In this document: positions 25,067-33,869 of the stretch, in pieces | Position numbering within the stretch: position 1 is the stretch's first letter | Layout: each line of letters begins with the position of its first letter | Source: Lachnospiraceae bacterium | Lineage (GTDB): Bacteria > Bacillota > Clostridia > Lachnospirales > Lachnospiraceae | DNA: 33,910 bases | Reading direction: 5' to 3' | NCBI GenBank assembly: GCA_017555455.1 | Contig: JAFZGJ010000149.1 | Coordinates: 1 to 33,910 of the forward strand | Translations under genes and position numbers: made by a program | The notes under the pieces: generated by a model | Database searches by the model: none | The model's input: the letters and a program-made list of their open reading frames with translations, nothing else | What the model was told of the DNA's origin: nothing

Positions 25067-25521
25067 TTCATTTCCTCCATCCTATATTCCATAGTTATCC
25101 AAAAATCATTTTCATTAATAACCTCAAATCTGTTTTTTAAATAAAATTTGTATGCAGATATATTTTCTTTAAAAACTTCTAACCGTATTCTTTCACATTC
25201 CTTCTTTTCAACAAATTTCTTTACTTCATTTAATAGTTGACTTCCCAAATGCTGCTTCTGATACTCTTTTTTAACAGCAATCGACGTAATAAATGCATTC
25301 TTTTCATTACAATATATCGAACACGATGCCAAATCTGTGGCTTCTTTAACCATGAACACTGTTTCCGCTTTTCCTGCAAGCTTTTCAGCATAATCCGCCA
25401 ATACTACTCTTCCTCTGAGGGGCGGTATCATAACATCATCAATTTCTGCTAAAAAGTCATATATTCTTGCTTTGTACGTTTCACCTTTGACCCAAACAAA
25501 GTTAGCTTTTTCTTTTATCAT
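25063..25521 (-). CDS. GNAT-family N-acetyltransferase
   Basis: 152 residues, single GNAT domain. FITSIAVKKEYQKQHLGSQL contains the acyl-CoA pyrophosphate-binding loop (Q-x-x-x-LGS in place of the usual R/Q-x-x-G-x-G/A), followed by RIRLEVFKENISAYKFYLK, the typical motif B. It overlaps the gene before it and the gene after it by four bases each (ATGA), so three genes are translationally chained. In this locus it would acetylate an amino sugar, for example the product of the aminotransferase at 29711-30823. Substrate by inference only. Confidence 0.85.
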   Translation of the reverse strand: MIKEKANFVWVKGETYKARIYDFLAEIDDVMIPPLRGRVVLADYAEKLAGKAETVFMVKEATDLASCSIYCNEKNAFITSIAVKKEYQKQHLGSQLLNEVKKFVEKKECERIRLEVFKENISAYKFYLKNRFEVINENDFWITMEYRMEEMK

Positions 25522-26825
25522 AAATTTTTTATCTTATCAAAAATATTTATCGCACATTCTTTAATTTGAGGAATTCTTTTATTCAATTCTCCTCTTGTCT
25601 CTGAAATTTGAGTGTAACATTTTTGCACTTTCTTTTTTATTTCCTCTAAATTACCTGGTGCACATACGTATTCTTCCATACCTACTTGCGCCGAAAATCC
25701 GCTCATTTTATCACTATATATTACATTTTGCTCATATTCGACATATACCGTAGGTACACATTGACTTACAGATGCTACTGAAGCATGTACTCTTCCTGTA
25801 ATCAACATGTCCATCGTTCCTATTAATTTTTTTATATTACAAGGCAACAGCGGCTCATCTACTAAAAAAATATACTTGCAATACTCTGGATGTCGTTTTA
25901 ATACTATTCTATACAACTCTTCCAATATTATAAAATCTCTACCATTTATTAATTTAAATTTAGGTGGCAATTCAAAACCATTGGTATGGGAAAAAATCAT
26001 AATATTTGCATGCAATTCATCTATGATATATTCTACCAATGAAACAAATACCTCAAATTGCTCCTCTTCACGTGGCCACATATCGTATGGTCCACACGGC
26101 ATATTAAATCCGCCAAATGTTAAGCCAATAATTTTTCGATTATCTCCATGCGATTCTTCAATCTTCCATGTCCATTTCGATTCATAAGCTTCATTTCTGT
26201 CAAATAGAAAAGAAGGACAAGGAGCCCATACTACTTTATCTACAGGAAATCCCCACTTAATTAAATTATTCATTGAAATTTTTTCTCGAATAACTACCAA
26301 ATCAAATTTTGAGAATACATCTCTCGCTACATCATTCTTACCACTCTTTTCAAATGGTCCGGGCGTTACAGCATATAATATAGTTTTTTTCTTTAATATT
26401 TGCGCTGTTTGCATTTTTAAACAATCTACCAAAAATCTATCATGCCCTACATGTTCAGCATTATCTCCCCACATGTCGCCAGATACATTAATTACATACT
26501 CACAATCCAATAGTACTTTAACATATGGAGATAACTTACATTCCTTATTATTCATATATTTTTCAGCAATTTCTACATCATTTTTGGCATTGTTAACATC
26601 AGATTCCGCATCCCATACATAATATAAATCCATTGGTAATACTTCTATATTTTCTTTCTCTATAAACTTTTCATCCATCTGAAAAGTTGTCAAAATACGA
26701 TATTCTTTAAAATGCTCATGTAATTGTCTAAACAATGGCTCGATAATATAATAATTTCCTATATTACCATACTGTAATCTCCCCCAATGTAATGTACATA
26801 ATCCGGTAACTAATATACTTTTCAT
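25518..26825 (-). CDS. Polysaccharide pyruvyl transferase family protein
   Basis: 435 residues. The family moves pyruvate from PEP onto glycans, or acts as a related GT-B-like transferase. The beginning, with NIGNYYIIEPLFRQL, and the end, TGRVHASVASVSQCVPTVYV (343-362, with the RxH motif), are characteristic. GDMWGDNAEHVGHDR and VTPGPF lie between. The start at 26825 has GGAG six bases before the ATG; an ATG at 26837 lacks a ribosome site. It overlaps the GNAT gene by four bases. Pyruvylation would give the glycan a negative charge and in Gram-positive bacteria can serve as an anchor for SLH-domain proteins. Confidence 0.8.
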   Translation of the reverse strand: MKSILVTGLCTLHWGRLQYGNIGNYYIIEPLFRQLHEHFKEYRILTTFQMDEKFIEKENIEVLPMDLYYVWDAESDVNNAKNDVEIAEKYMNNKECKLSPYVKVLLDCEYVINVSGDMWGDNAEHVGHDRFLVDCLKMQTAQILKKKTILYAVTPGPFEKSGKNDVARDVFSKFDLVVIREKISMNNLIKWGFPVDKVVWAPCPSFLFDRNEAYESKWTWKIEESHGDNRKIIGLTFGGFNMPCGPYDMWPREEEQFEVFVSLVEYIIDELHANIMIFSHTNGFELPPKFKLINGRDFIILEELYRIVLKRHPEYCKYIFLVDEPLLPCNIKKLIGTMDMLITGRVHASVASVSQCVPTVYVEYEQNVIYSDKMSGFSAQVGMEEYVCAPGNLEEIKKKVQKCYTQISETRGELNKRIPQIKECAINIFDKIKNL

Positions 26826-26838
26826 CTTTTTCTCCATT

Positions 26839-27555
26839 CTAATTTGTACTTTCCAATATAAACGAATCCATCATATCACTTATTTCTTTTGGTGAACAAA
26901 ACATCATAATATCTATAATAGATAATCCCGGTATAAAACCATTATTACGCTGATTATACGCTTTGATATCAGGAGCCAAAAACTGCAATTCAATATTAGA
27001 ATCCTGATACTTTTTAGGATCAAAAAAACTTTTCCCACCTGGTGGATTCACATACACATCATATCCCATTTTTTTAGTTATCTGCAATGCCCATTCATCA
27101 GGTGCATTAACTTCAATTGTTGGAAGATTCATCTGTGAGTAAACATCATATTTAAAATCAATTCCTAAATATTGACAAGAAGAAACAATACTGGCTATCG
27201 CCAACTCTGAAACATATTTACACTCTACTGCAAACACATCATCTATCAGATTTACTACATCTTTATAATAAGGCGCTCTCTTTTTATATATACTTAATTG
27301 CCCTTTCCATTTTTCCTTCCAATCTATTCCATTAAATATTGGCACATCCTTTATCGCTGTTTCACGCGGAACTTTTTCCACCGGAACAATAAAATAAATA
27401 TCCTTTCCGCCACTACCTAATATACGATTACGGTTAATCCATCCCTTTTTAATATATTGTGGGGTATCAAAAAATACAAAATGATCTGTATAGTTGATTA
27501 AGGAAAAATACCCTATATATGGGAAAAGATATGGTTGCATAATAGCCAATTTCAT
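26839..27555 (-). CDS. WbqC-family protein
   Basis: 238 residues. The N-terminal MKLAIMQPYLFPYIGYFSLI and the NRNRIL and DIYFIVPV segments are typical of WbqC-like proteins. These accompany amino-sugar genes in O-antigen and capsule loci, and an acyl or aminoacyl transfer to the amino sugar has been proposed. The ATG is preceded by AAGGAG. It lies between the ABC exporter genes and the pyruvyl transferase. Together with the aminotransferase it supports the presence of an N-acylated 4-amino- or 3-amino-6-deoxy sugar. The exact reaction is not established by sequence. Confidence 0.88.
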   Translation of the reverse strand: MKLAIMQPYLFPYIGYFSLINYTDHFVFFDTPQYIKKGWINRNRILGSGGKDIYFIVPVEKVPRETAIKDVPIFNGIDWKEKWKGQLSIYKKRAPYYKDVVNLIDDVFAVECKYVSELAIASIVSSCQYLGIDFKYDVYSQMNLPTIEVNAPDEWALQITKKMGYDVYVNPPGGKSFFDPKKYQDSNIELQFLAPDIKAYNQRNNGFIPGLSIIDIMMFCSPKEISDMMDSFILESTN

Positions 27556-27568
27556 TTGAAGTTCTCCT

Positions 27569-28888
27569 TTATACCTTTAATTTCTTTACTTTAACCTCAT
27601 TTTTTATATAGAACTTATTCCATAACTTTGCTTCAAAATTCTCTTCTACAGCAAATACTGCTGCATTTTCAATAAGTGCCAAAAATAAAGCCGTTCTATT
27701 TTCAATAACAGGTCTAGAAGCAACTAAAGTAATATTATAGTTTCCTTCAATAAGTGGCAATCTGGTAATAAAATCAATTTCATAAACTTCACCAGCATTC
27801 CCCTCTATAAAATCGCCAATCTCTCTTTTGCTAGTGCTTCCTAACAATTCCGTATTTTTATCATCTCTTATATGATAACCCACTCCAAACTTACCTGTAA
27901 CATTAACCTTAAGTCTCATTCGTATCGTAATTTCTTCATCAAATTCAAAAGAAAATTGTTCCTCTCCATTTGAATTCAAAAGTTGCAAATTAACAAATTC
28001 AACATCTCCATTACCTTCTTTAAAATATTTTGTGCGCTCTATAAAATCAGTGTTCAAATATTCCTGTACTTTTTTTTCTTGTCTTCTATTATTCTCTTCA
28101 ATTTCTTTCTCTTTTTTAGGAATTTCCAATATTTTTACATGCTCCTCATTCATAGATGCACGAATTCTTTTCAAATAAATATCAGCAAGTTCTGCCGCCG
28201 GACCCTCCATAATCTTAGTACCATTTTCCAAATAGATACATCTTTGACACAATCTTTTTACCGTATTCATATCATGAGTTACAAACAATACCGTCGCACC
28301 TGATTTCATAATCTGCGTCATACGTGCCATACATTTTGCCTGAAAAGCTGCATCTCCAACTGCTAATGCTTCATCTACAATCAAAATATCTGGTTCTGAA
28401 TACACCGCTACAGCAAAAGCCAATCTTACAAACATACCGCTGGAATAGCTTTTCACAGGCTGATGAATAAATTCACCGATATCTGCAAATTCTGCAATAT
28501 CATTAATTCTTTTACTCATCTCTTCTCTTGGAATTCTATTTAAAGTTCCATTTAAATAGATGTTTTCAATCCCGGTATATTCCGGATTAAAACCGGCCCC
28601 TAACTCCAACAATGCAGATATTCTTCCGTTTACTTTTACTTCACCTGCTGATTGCTGCAATACACCGGTAATTATTTTTAACAATGTAGACTTTCCACTT
28701 CCGTTTTTACCAATGATTCCTATAATTTCGCCTTTTCCTATCTTAAAACTCACATCATTCAAGGCATTAAACACTGTATGTTGTTTTTTTACTCCCGGAA
28801 CCAATCCTTCAATGATTCTTCGTTTATTATTAGCGTATAATTTATAAGATTTTGTCAAATGATTGACTTCAATTGCATATTCACTCAT
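27569..28888 (-). CDS. wzt: Polysaccharide ABC exporter ATPase, Wzt type with C-terminal glycan-binding domain
   Basis: 439 residues. The N-terminal ~245 are the nucleotide-binding domain: Walker A GIIGKNGSGKSTLL, signature YSSGMFVRLAFAVAV, Walker B ILIVDEALAVGD, and the switch His in VTHDM. A charged linker (~255-290) leads to a ~150-residue beta-sandwich of the Wzt_C type, which in characterised systems binds the end of the finished chain before export. It is longer than TagH-like ATPases without this domain. AAGGAG precedes the start. It works with the permease encoded directly upstream, on the inner face of the membrane. Confidence 0.93.
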   Translation of the reverse strand: MSEYAIEVNHLTKSYKLYANNKRRIIEGLVPGVKKQHTVFNALNDVSFKIGKGEIIGIIGKNGSGKSTLLKIITGVLQQSAGEVKVNGRISALLELGAGFNPEYTGIENIYLNGTLNRIPREEMSKRINDIAEFADIGEFIHQPVKSYSSGMFVRLAFAVAVYSEPDILIVDEALAVGDAAFQAKCMARMTQIMKSGATVLFVTHDMNTVKRLCQRCIYLENGTKIMEGPAAELADIYLKRIRASMNEEHVKILEIPKKEKEIEENNRRQEKKVQEYLNTDFIERTKYFKEGNGDVEFVNLQLLNSNGEEQFSFEFDEEITIRMRLKVNVTGKFGVGYHIRDDKNTELLGSTSKREIGDFIEGNAGEVYEIDFITRLPLIEGNYNITLVASRPVIENRTALFLALIENAAVFAVEENFEAKLWNKFYIKNEVKVKKLKV

Positions 28889-28900
28889 AAAAATCTCCTT

Positions 28901-29695
28901 CTATAACATATCTGCGAACTGTGGTCTTAATTTGTGGAAAACATATGCTCCTAATACCATCAAAGAAATTACAAATACCCAAAAATATAATGTCAAGTAA
29001 GGATGTTGCCAGAACCATATTTGTTCAGAGAATGCCTCACGATATCCCATACAGATGTAATACATTGGATTAAATTTTACAATAGTTTGAACGGTTACAG
29101 GCATATTTTCCGGATTCCACACTAAAGGAGTCGCCCAAAATCCAACTTGAATAATCAAAGTAATTGCACTTAAAATATCTTTGGAAAATACTGACAAAGC
29201 AGACATAAACCAGGATGCACCCAAAAGCAACATCACCACACAAAAATAATAATAAATCACTTGAAGATTATATATATTTGGTTTCCAACCATGAATAAAA
29301 TACATAAAAAATATAAACAAAATAAAAAACATATGAACAAAACTTGAAGATATAATCTTAACTACGGGCAACATACTAACCCTAAAATTCATGTTTTTTA
29401 CTAAATAATAATAGTCAAAAACACACCCGGAGCCGGCACCTAGAGCTTCTGTGAAAAAATTCCAAACCAGGAAAGCAGGTATGTACCATAAAATAAAAGG
29501 GACATCATCAACCGGAGACTGACTTGAAAACACAAACCACAAAACAAAAATCATAATAAGTGGTAATAAAAATGCCCATGCGATTCCCAGTAAAGAATTT
29601 GTATATTTTGCTTTAAAATCATTTTTTGCCAATTCAAAAATTACTTTTCTATCATTCATTAAATCTTTTATAAAATTTAAGAACCCTCTTATCAT
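28901..29695 (-). CDS. wzm: Polysaccharide ABC exporter permease, Wzm/TagG type
   Basis: 264 residues of the ABC-2 type with about six membrane segments. The amphipathic N-terminus ends in LAKNDFKAKYTNSLLGIAWA, the characteristic start of this permease family. KFNPMYYICMGYREAF is the conserved late loop. It partners with the Wzt-type ATPase encoded 12 bases downstream, forming a channel that moves the complete undecaprenyl-linked glycan across the membrane. Its presence implies synthesis of the full chain in the cytoplasm, which fits the many soluble GT2 enzymes here. Confidence 0.95.
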   Translation of the reverse strand: MIRGFLNFIKDLMNDRKVIFELAKNDFKAKYTNSLLGIAWAFLLPLIMIFVLWFVFSSQSPVDDVPFILWYIPAFLVWNFFTEALGAGSGCVFDYYYLVKNMNFRVSMLPVVKIISSSFVHMFFILFIFFMYFIHGWKPNIYNLQVIYYYFCVVMLLLGASWFMSALSVFSKDILSAITLIIQVGFWATPLVWNPENMPVTVQTIVKFNPMYYICMGYREAFSEQIWFWQHPYLTLYFWVFVISLMVLGAYVFHKLRPQFADML

Positions 29696-29710
29696 CTATT
29701 TTCCCTTCTT

Positions 29711-30823
29711 TCATTGCTTACACTCATTTAATATGATATCACAGATTTTATCTACTACACCTAAATCTAAATCCGCATAAATAGGTAGCGTCAACACTCT
29801 TTTCGAAATGTCTAATGCAATTGGTGTTTCATTTGCATCAAACCTATCCTGATAACATTCAAAGGAATTAGTTATCGGATAAAAATATTTTCTACTTATT
29901 ATATTTTCATCAGCTAACGCCACGTGTATTCTATCTCTTGAAACTCCGCATTTACTTTCGTTGAAAATCACCGGAAAATACGCATAATTACTCTTAACAT
30001 TATTTTGTAACTCCATGAAACGTATACCTTTTACACATGATAGACGACTAACATATTGCTCATAAACAATTCTTCTTTTTTCGATTTCCTCCGTAATATG
30101 CCGTAAATTACATAGCCCCATGGCCGCTTGAAATTCATTCATCTTTGCATTTGTACCTACATAATCAACTCTTTCAGTTCCACGAATCCCGAAGTTTTTC
30201 AAACGATATAAATCCAAACCAAAGTCACTATCTTTAAAGGTAACAGCACCGCCTTCTATAGTATTAAACACTTTCGTTGCATGAAAACTAAACATGGAGG
30301 CATCTCCAAAATTCCCCACACCAATTCCGTTATACTCTTCGCCAAAAGCATGAGCAGCATCATATATTACTTTCAAATTATATCTATCTGCAATCTCTTG
30401 TATCTTTTCAACATCACAAATATTTCCGTATACATGCACCGGAATGATTGCAGATGTTTTTTCTGTTATTAATCCTTCTATCTTATCTGCATCAATAGTA
30501 AATGTCTTCTCATCAATATCACAAAATACCGGAGTCAACCCATTTCTGACAATTGCATGGGTTGTTGACGCAAATGTATAAGGAGTGGTTATTACCTCTC
30601 CACTTAAATTCATAGCTTGTATTGCTAGTTCTAATGCCAAATGACCATTGACCATCAGTGATATATCTGATACCCCCAGATACTTCTTCAATTCTGTCTC
30701 TAAGCATTTGTGCTTTTCTCCCATATTGGTTAAAAAATGAGACTCCCAAAGAGGTTCTATCTCTTTTATAAACTCCTCCAATGGCGGCATGGACGATCTG
30801 GTAACCAATATCTTTTCTTCCAT
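29711..30823 (-). CDS. DegT/DnrJ/EryC1-type sugar aminotransferase
   Basis: About 370 residues, PLP-dependent, transferring an amino group to a keto sugar bound to a nucleotide. The PLP lysine is in SMFSFHATKVFNTIEGG (Lys184 from the chosen start), the cofactor-binding Asp in VIYDAAHAFG, and TTPYTFASTTHAI is conserved. The sequence resembles the VioA/FdtB kind that uses dTDP-4-keto- or 3-keto-6-deoxyglucose, the product line of RmlB. The start is one of several close options: ATG 30823, ATG 30832 or TTG 30841; AAGGA fits 30823 best. It is just upstream of the exporter genes in the same operon. Confidence 0.92.
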   Translation of the reverse strand: MEEKILVTRSSMPPLEEFIKEIEPLWESHFLTNMGEKHKCLETELKKYLGVSDISLMVNGHLALELAIQAMNLSGEVITTPYTFASTTHAIVRNGLTPVFCDIDEKTFTIDADKIEGLITEKTSAIIPVHVYGNICDVEKIQEIADRYNLKVIYDAAHAFGEEYNGIGVGNFGDASMFSFHATKVFNTIEGGAVTFKDSDFGLDLYRLKNFGIRGTERVDYVGTNAKMNEFQAAMGLCNLRHITEEIEKRRIVYEQYVSRLSCVKGIRFMELQNNVKSNYAYFPVIFNESKCGVSRDRIHVALADENIISRKYFYPITNSFECYQDRFDANETPIALDISKRVLTLPIYADLDLGVVDKICDIILNECKQ

Positions 30824-30845
30824 ATCTATCATTTCCTTCAAACCT

Positions 30846-31874
30846 TTACAATGTTATTTTTCTCCAACATCTTCCTATGATATATGCCATATTAAATTTA
30901 ATTAATAAAGCAAATCCGATTACAAGAACTTTCTCTTTCCATGATATATTCATGTTAGAAATTTTTATTAAATTTTTTGTTGATAAACAATTAGGAAAAT
31001 ATATTTTTAAAATTCTTTTCTCATATTGATAAATTTCATTATATTTATCTAATTCCGTATTCTTTCCTAAGTCCAATAAAAACGTAAAAAAAACTCTCAA
31101 TAAACAAACCTCAAAAAAATCTTTTCCGTTTGTTTTTTTCTGCTTCTGGACATACTTAATACACCCTTCCAAAGCATCATATGGAAGTTCATATTTTTTC
31201 AATCCTCTCATATTATGTCTTGCTGATGTACTATGTTGAACATAATAATAGTTGCTCTGTTCCACATTACGAATATTTTTAGCTAATACATTAGTTAACA
31301 AGGCTATTGGGATATCTTCACCTCTAATTTTCTTGTTCTCTTCAAATTGCACGTTATGTTTTATCCAAAACTCTTTTTTATAGAAACGACCGGCTATACC
31401 TAGAATTTTATACGGGTATTCTTCTTGTTTACAACTTATATATTCTTCTTGCGGGAAAAGTTCCAATATCTTCTCATCGTCTTCATTTACCATGGTATAT
31501 CCGCAAACACATAAATCTGCATTTGCTTCTTCTGCATCTTCTACAAATGTTTTTATATAATCAACACCAAGATAATCATCTCCATCTAAAAATGTAAAAT
31601 ATTTTCCTTTTGCTCTATCTACGCCTTTATTTCTAGCTACAGACACACCTTGATTGCTTTGCTGAATAATTACAATCCTTCCATCCGTACGGGCTATTCT
31701 CTCTACTATTTTAAATGAATCATCCGTACTTCCGTCATCTATTACAATAATCTCTATCTTTAAATATGACTGTTTTATAACCGAATCCAAGCATTTCTCA
31801 ACGTATTTTTCACAATTATACACTGGTATAATTATTGAAACCAATGGTCCTTTATTATTTTGACACTCTTTCAT
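30846..31874 (-). CDS. GT2-family glycosyltransferase
   Basis: 342 residues. VSIIIPVYNCEKYVEKCLDS opens a GT-A domain, with VIDDGSTDD (44-52) and FTFLDGDDYLG (94-104) as donor- and metal-binding motifs, and RGEDIPIALL containing the ED base. The C-terminal ~35 residues are hydrophobic and basic (VLVIGFALLIKFNMAYIIGR), probably resting on the membrane. AAAGGA precedes the ATG, 19 bases after the previous stop. One of the chain-building transferases; linkage unknown. Confidence 0.93.
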   Translation of the reverse strand: MKECQNNKGPLVSIIIPVYNCEKYVEKCLDSVIKQSYLKIEIIVIDDGSTDDSFKIVERIARTDGRIVIIQQSNQGVSVARNKGVDRAKGKYFTFLDGDDYLGVDYIKTFVEDAEEANADLCVCGYTMVNEDDEKILELFPQEEYISCKQEEYPYKILGIAGRFYKKEFWIKHNVQFEENKKIRGEDIPIALLTNVLAKNIRNVEQSNYYYVQHSTSARHNMRGLKKYELPYDALEGCIKYVQKQKKTNGKDFFEVCLLRVFFTFLLDLGKNTELDKYNEIYQYEKRILKIYFPNCLSTKNLIKISNMNISWKEKVLVIGFALLIKFNMAYIIGRCWRKITL

Positions 31875-31893
31875 ACTTTTTTCCTTTAATAAT

Positions 31894-32646
31894 TCATTTC
31901 ACAAACTGCCTCAACACTCTTAACGTCCTAAAACAGGTAATCCAAAAAGCAAAACCAATCCCATTTATCTTAAGTGCTCTATATCCTTCTTTAAAAGACT
32001 CGATATAACTCTTTAATCCAACCGTACTGGTTCCGCCATAAAACATTTCTATTACCGTTTCCGGTAAATAAGCAAGTTTATTTGCCTTATCTTTCAAAAA
32101 GCGAACCATAAATTCATAATCTGCTGCTATTTTAAAATCAGTCCTATACAAGCCATATTTCTCATAAATCTCTCTTTTTAAAAACAAAGTCGGATGTCCC
32201 GGCATCCATCCCTGATAGATATTTCCTTCACCCATGTGCCACTTACGGATAACCTTATCACCCTCAACATATACTAAATCCGCATGTGCACCCACATACT
32301 CTTCACCCGTATCAGGATTGATAGATTCCATCTTCTTCACCATTTTACTAACTACATCCGGCGTTGAAAAAACATCATTAAAGAATACAATAACATCTCC
32401 ACTACTTAATTCATATCCCTGATTCATAGCATCATAGATACCCTTGTCCGATTTCGAAACAGATATTATCGCCAATTTACTTTTTTCTTGATACTCCCGG
32501 ATGACATCCAGTGTACCATCTGTAGAACCACCGTCTTTTATTACCACTTCTATATTAGGATAATCTTGTTTTTCGATACTGTTTAATGTTTTTTCCAAAT
32601 TATCTTTACTATTGTATGTAGTTAAAATTAAAGAAACTTTTTTCAT
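31894..32646 (-). CDS. GT2-family glycosyltransferase of the KDGGSTDGT type
   Basis: 250 residues. The N-terminus has LILTTYNSKDNLEKTLNSI and VVIKDGGSTDGT, the variant typical of WcaE-like capsule transferases, with VIVFFNDVFS in the metal-binding position. GWMPGHPTLFLKREIYEKYG is another hallmark of this subgroup. Its GAGG ribosome site overlaps the end of the DUF2304 gene, with two bases between stop and start, so translation is probably coupled. It is likely to act early in chain assembly. Confidence 0.93.
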   Translation of the reverse strand: MKKVSLILTTYNSKDNLEKTLNSIEKQDYPNIEVVIKDGGSTDGTLDVIREYQEKSKLAIISVSKSDKGIYDAMNQGYELSSGDVIVFFNDVFSTPDVVSKMVKKMESINPDTGEEYVGAHADLVYVEGDKVIRKWHMGEGNIYQGWMPGHPTLFLKREIYEKYGLYRTDFKIAADYEFMVRFLKDKANKLAYLPETVIEMFYGGTSTVGLKSYIESFKEGYRALKINGIGFAFWITCFRTLRVLRQFVK

Positions 32647-32648
32647 TT

Positions 32649-33005
32649 TTATCGTTCCTCTTCTAACTCTCTGATACGCTTTTCCATTTTGGATATGGTT
32701 TGCGTCAAATTCTTAATTTTTTGTGCTTGTTTTGATACAATGGAAGTAATAGACATTAAAATCATCATCAAAAATGCTATGCATAGTATGAACAATCCGT
32801 TCATATTATCTGTGATTCCAAGCAAATGGATAAACCATGTTAAAGTATATGGCCAAATTACCATAATTCCCAACACCGCACCTGCTGCCATCCATAACAA
32901 TGTATATTTTAATTCTAACTCTTTCTTTTTCAGGAACATAAGAAGCATAGCAAAGTAAGCCATTACTCCTATAATAAGAACAACTTTTAATGTGGAAGGT
33001 AACAT
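32649..33005 (-). CDS. DUF2304 membrane protein
   Basis: 118 residues with three membrane segments (about 7-26, 34-55 and 66-88), then a charged, coiled-coil-like tail (KMEKRIRELEEER). LKYTLLWMAAGAVLG and the GITDNMNGLF loop fit DUF2304, a family regularly found next to dolichyl-phosphate-mannose-synthase-like GT2 genes, as here. It probably helps place or anchor that transferase at the membrane. GAGG precedes the ATG. It stands 49 bases downstream of the GT2 gene. Confidence 0.85.
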   Translation of the reverse strand: MLPSTLKVVLIIGVMAYFAMLLMFLKKKELELKYTLLWMAAGAVLGIMVIWPYTLTWFIHLLGITDNMNGLFILCIAFLMMILMSITSIVSKQAQKIKNLTQTISKMEKRIRELEEER

Positions 33006-33054
33006 ATTTTGTCCTCTTCTATATTTTCTTGCATTATTTTTAATTGATTATTAA

Positions 33055-33783
33055 TTACTGTTTTTTACAAACTGAAGGATCCCGCCTAATTCCAAAACTG
33101 ATTCTGCACACGATAATCGCCAAGGTTACTTTTATCATATAGTAAATGGATTTCATAAAATTAATAGAACTTGTCCCTTTTTCACGTTCCCGCATAACTA
33201 CAGGACATTCTTTCACATTTCCTCCATGCATCACCGCTGACACAATAGCTTCCGGTTCCGGATAATCCATTGGATAATTAACAGAATATATGTCAATAAA
33301 CTTCTTGTTAACCGCACGGAATCCGCTGGTAACATCTTTTACTTTACGTCCTGTACACAACCATATCATAAAACTCAAAATTTTAATTCCTGTTCTTCGT
33401 GTCGCAGATGACTGAAATCCCTCTTTTTCAATAAAACGGGAACCTATAACAACATCTGCTTCTCCACTTTCCAAATATGGTAACATCTTCTCAAGATAGG
33501 CAATATCATGCTGCCCATCTCCATCAATCTGTACCGCAATCTCATAGCCTTTATCCTGGGCATATTTATAGCCGGTCTGGACAGCCCCACCAATTCCCAA
33601 ATTAATCGATAGATTCAAGTACTGATATCCCCTCTGTCTGCATACATTACGTGTACTATCACTGGAACCATCATTTACCACTATATAATCATACTGCGGA
33701 AAGTTCTCTATAATGTTATCTACAACCCTTTCAATATTCTCCGCTTCATTGTAAGCAGGAATAATAAGCAATACTTTGTTCAT
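33055..33783 (-). CDS. Dolichyl-phosphate-mannose-synthase-like GT2 glycosyltransferase
   Basis: 242 residues. VLLIIPAYNEAENIERVVDN, VVNDGSSDST and AVQIDGDGQHD (residues 83-93) are the family motifs. VIGSRF and VKDVTSGFRAVNK follow. It likely loads a sugar onto undecaprenyl phosphate, giving the lipid-linked donor used on the outer face of the membrane by GT-C enzymes such as the candidate at 14274-17417. First gene of the long glycan operon, ~50 bases downstream of a good promoter. The next gene encodes DUF2304, a usual partner. Confidence 0.95.
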   Translation of the reverse strand: MNKVLLIIPAYNEAENIERVVDNIIENFPQYDYIVVNDGSSDSTRNVCRQRGYQYLNLSINLGIGGAVQTGYKYAQDKGYEIAVQIDGDGQHDIAYLEKMLPYLESGEADVVIGSRFIEKEGFQSSATRRTGIKILSFMIWLCTGRKVKDVTSGFRAVNKKFIDIYSVNYPMDYPEPEAIVSAVMHGGNVKECPVVMREREKGTSSINFMKSIYYMIKVTLAIIVCRISFGIRRDPSVCKKQ

Positions 33784-33840
33784 ATTTGTGTTTATTTTCC
33801 TTATTTCCCTATAATATCCTTATTTTACTACATTATTTTT

Positions 33841-33869
33841 AGTATAGCACCTTTCGTATTTTTTGTCAC
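33841..33869 (-). promoter_or_regulatory. Sigma-A promoter of the glycan operon
   Basis: Read on the minus strand, GTGACA (33869-33864) and TATACT (33846-33841) are separated by exactly 17 bases in an AT-rich setting. Each hexamer differs from consensus by a single base. Transcription would begin near 33834, leaving a leader of about 50 bases before the ATG at 33783. No terminator-like hairpin was seen in that leader. It probably drives the minus-strand genes down to 19512. Confidence 0.75.
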
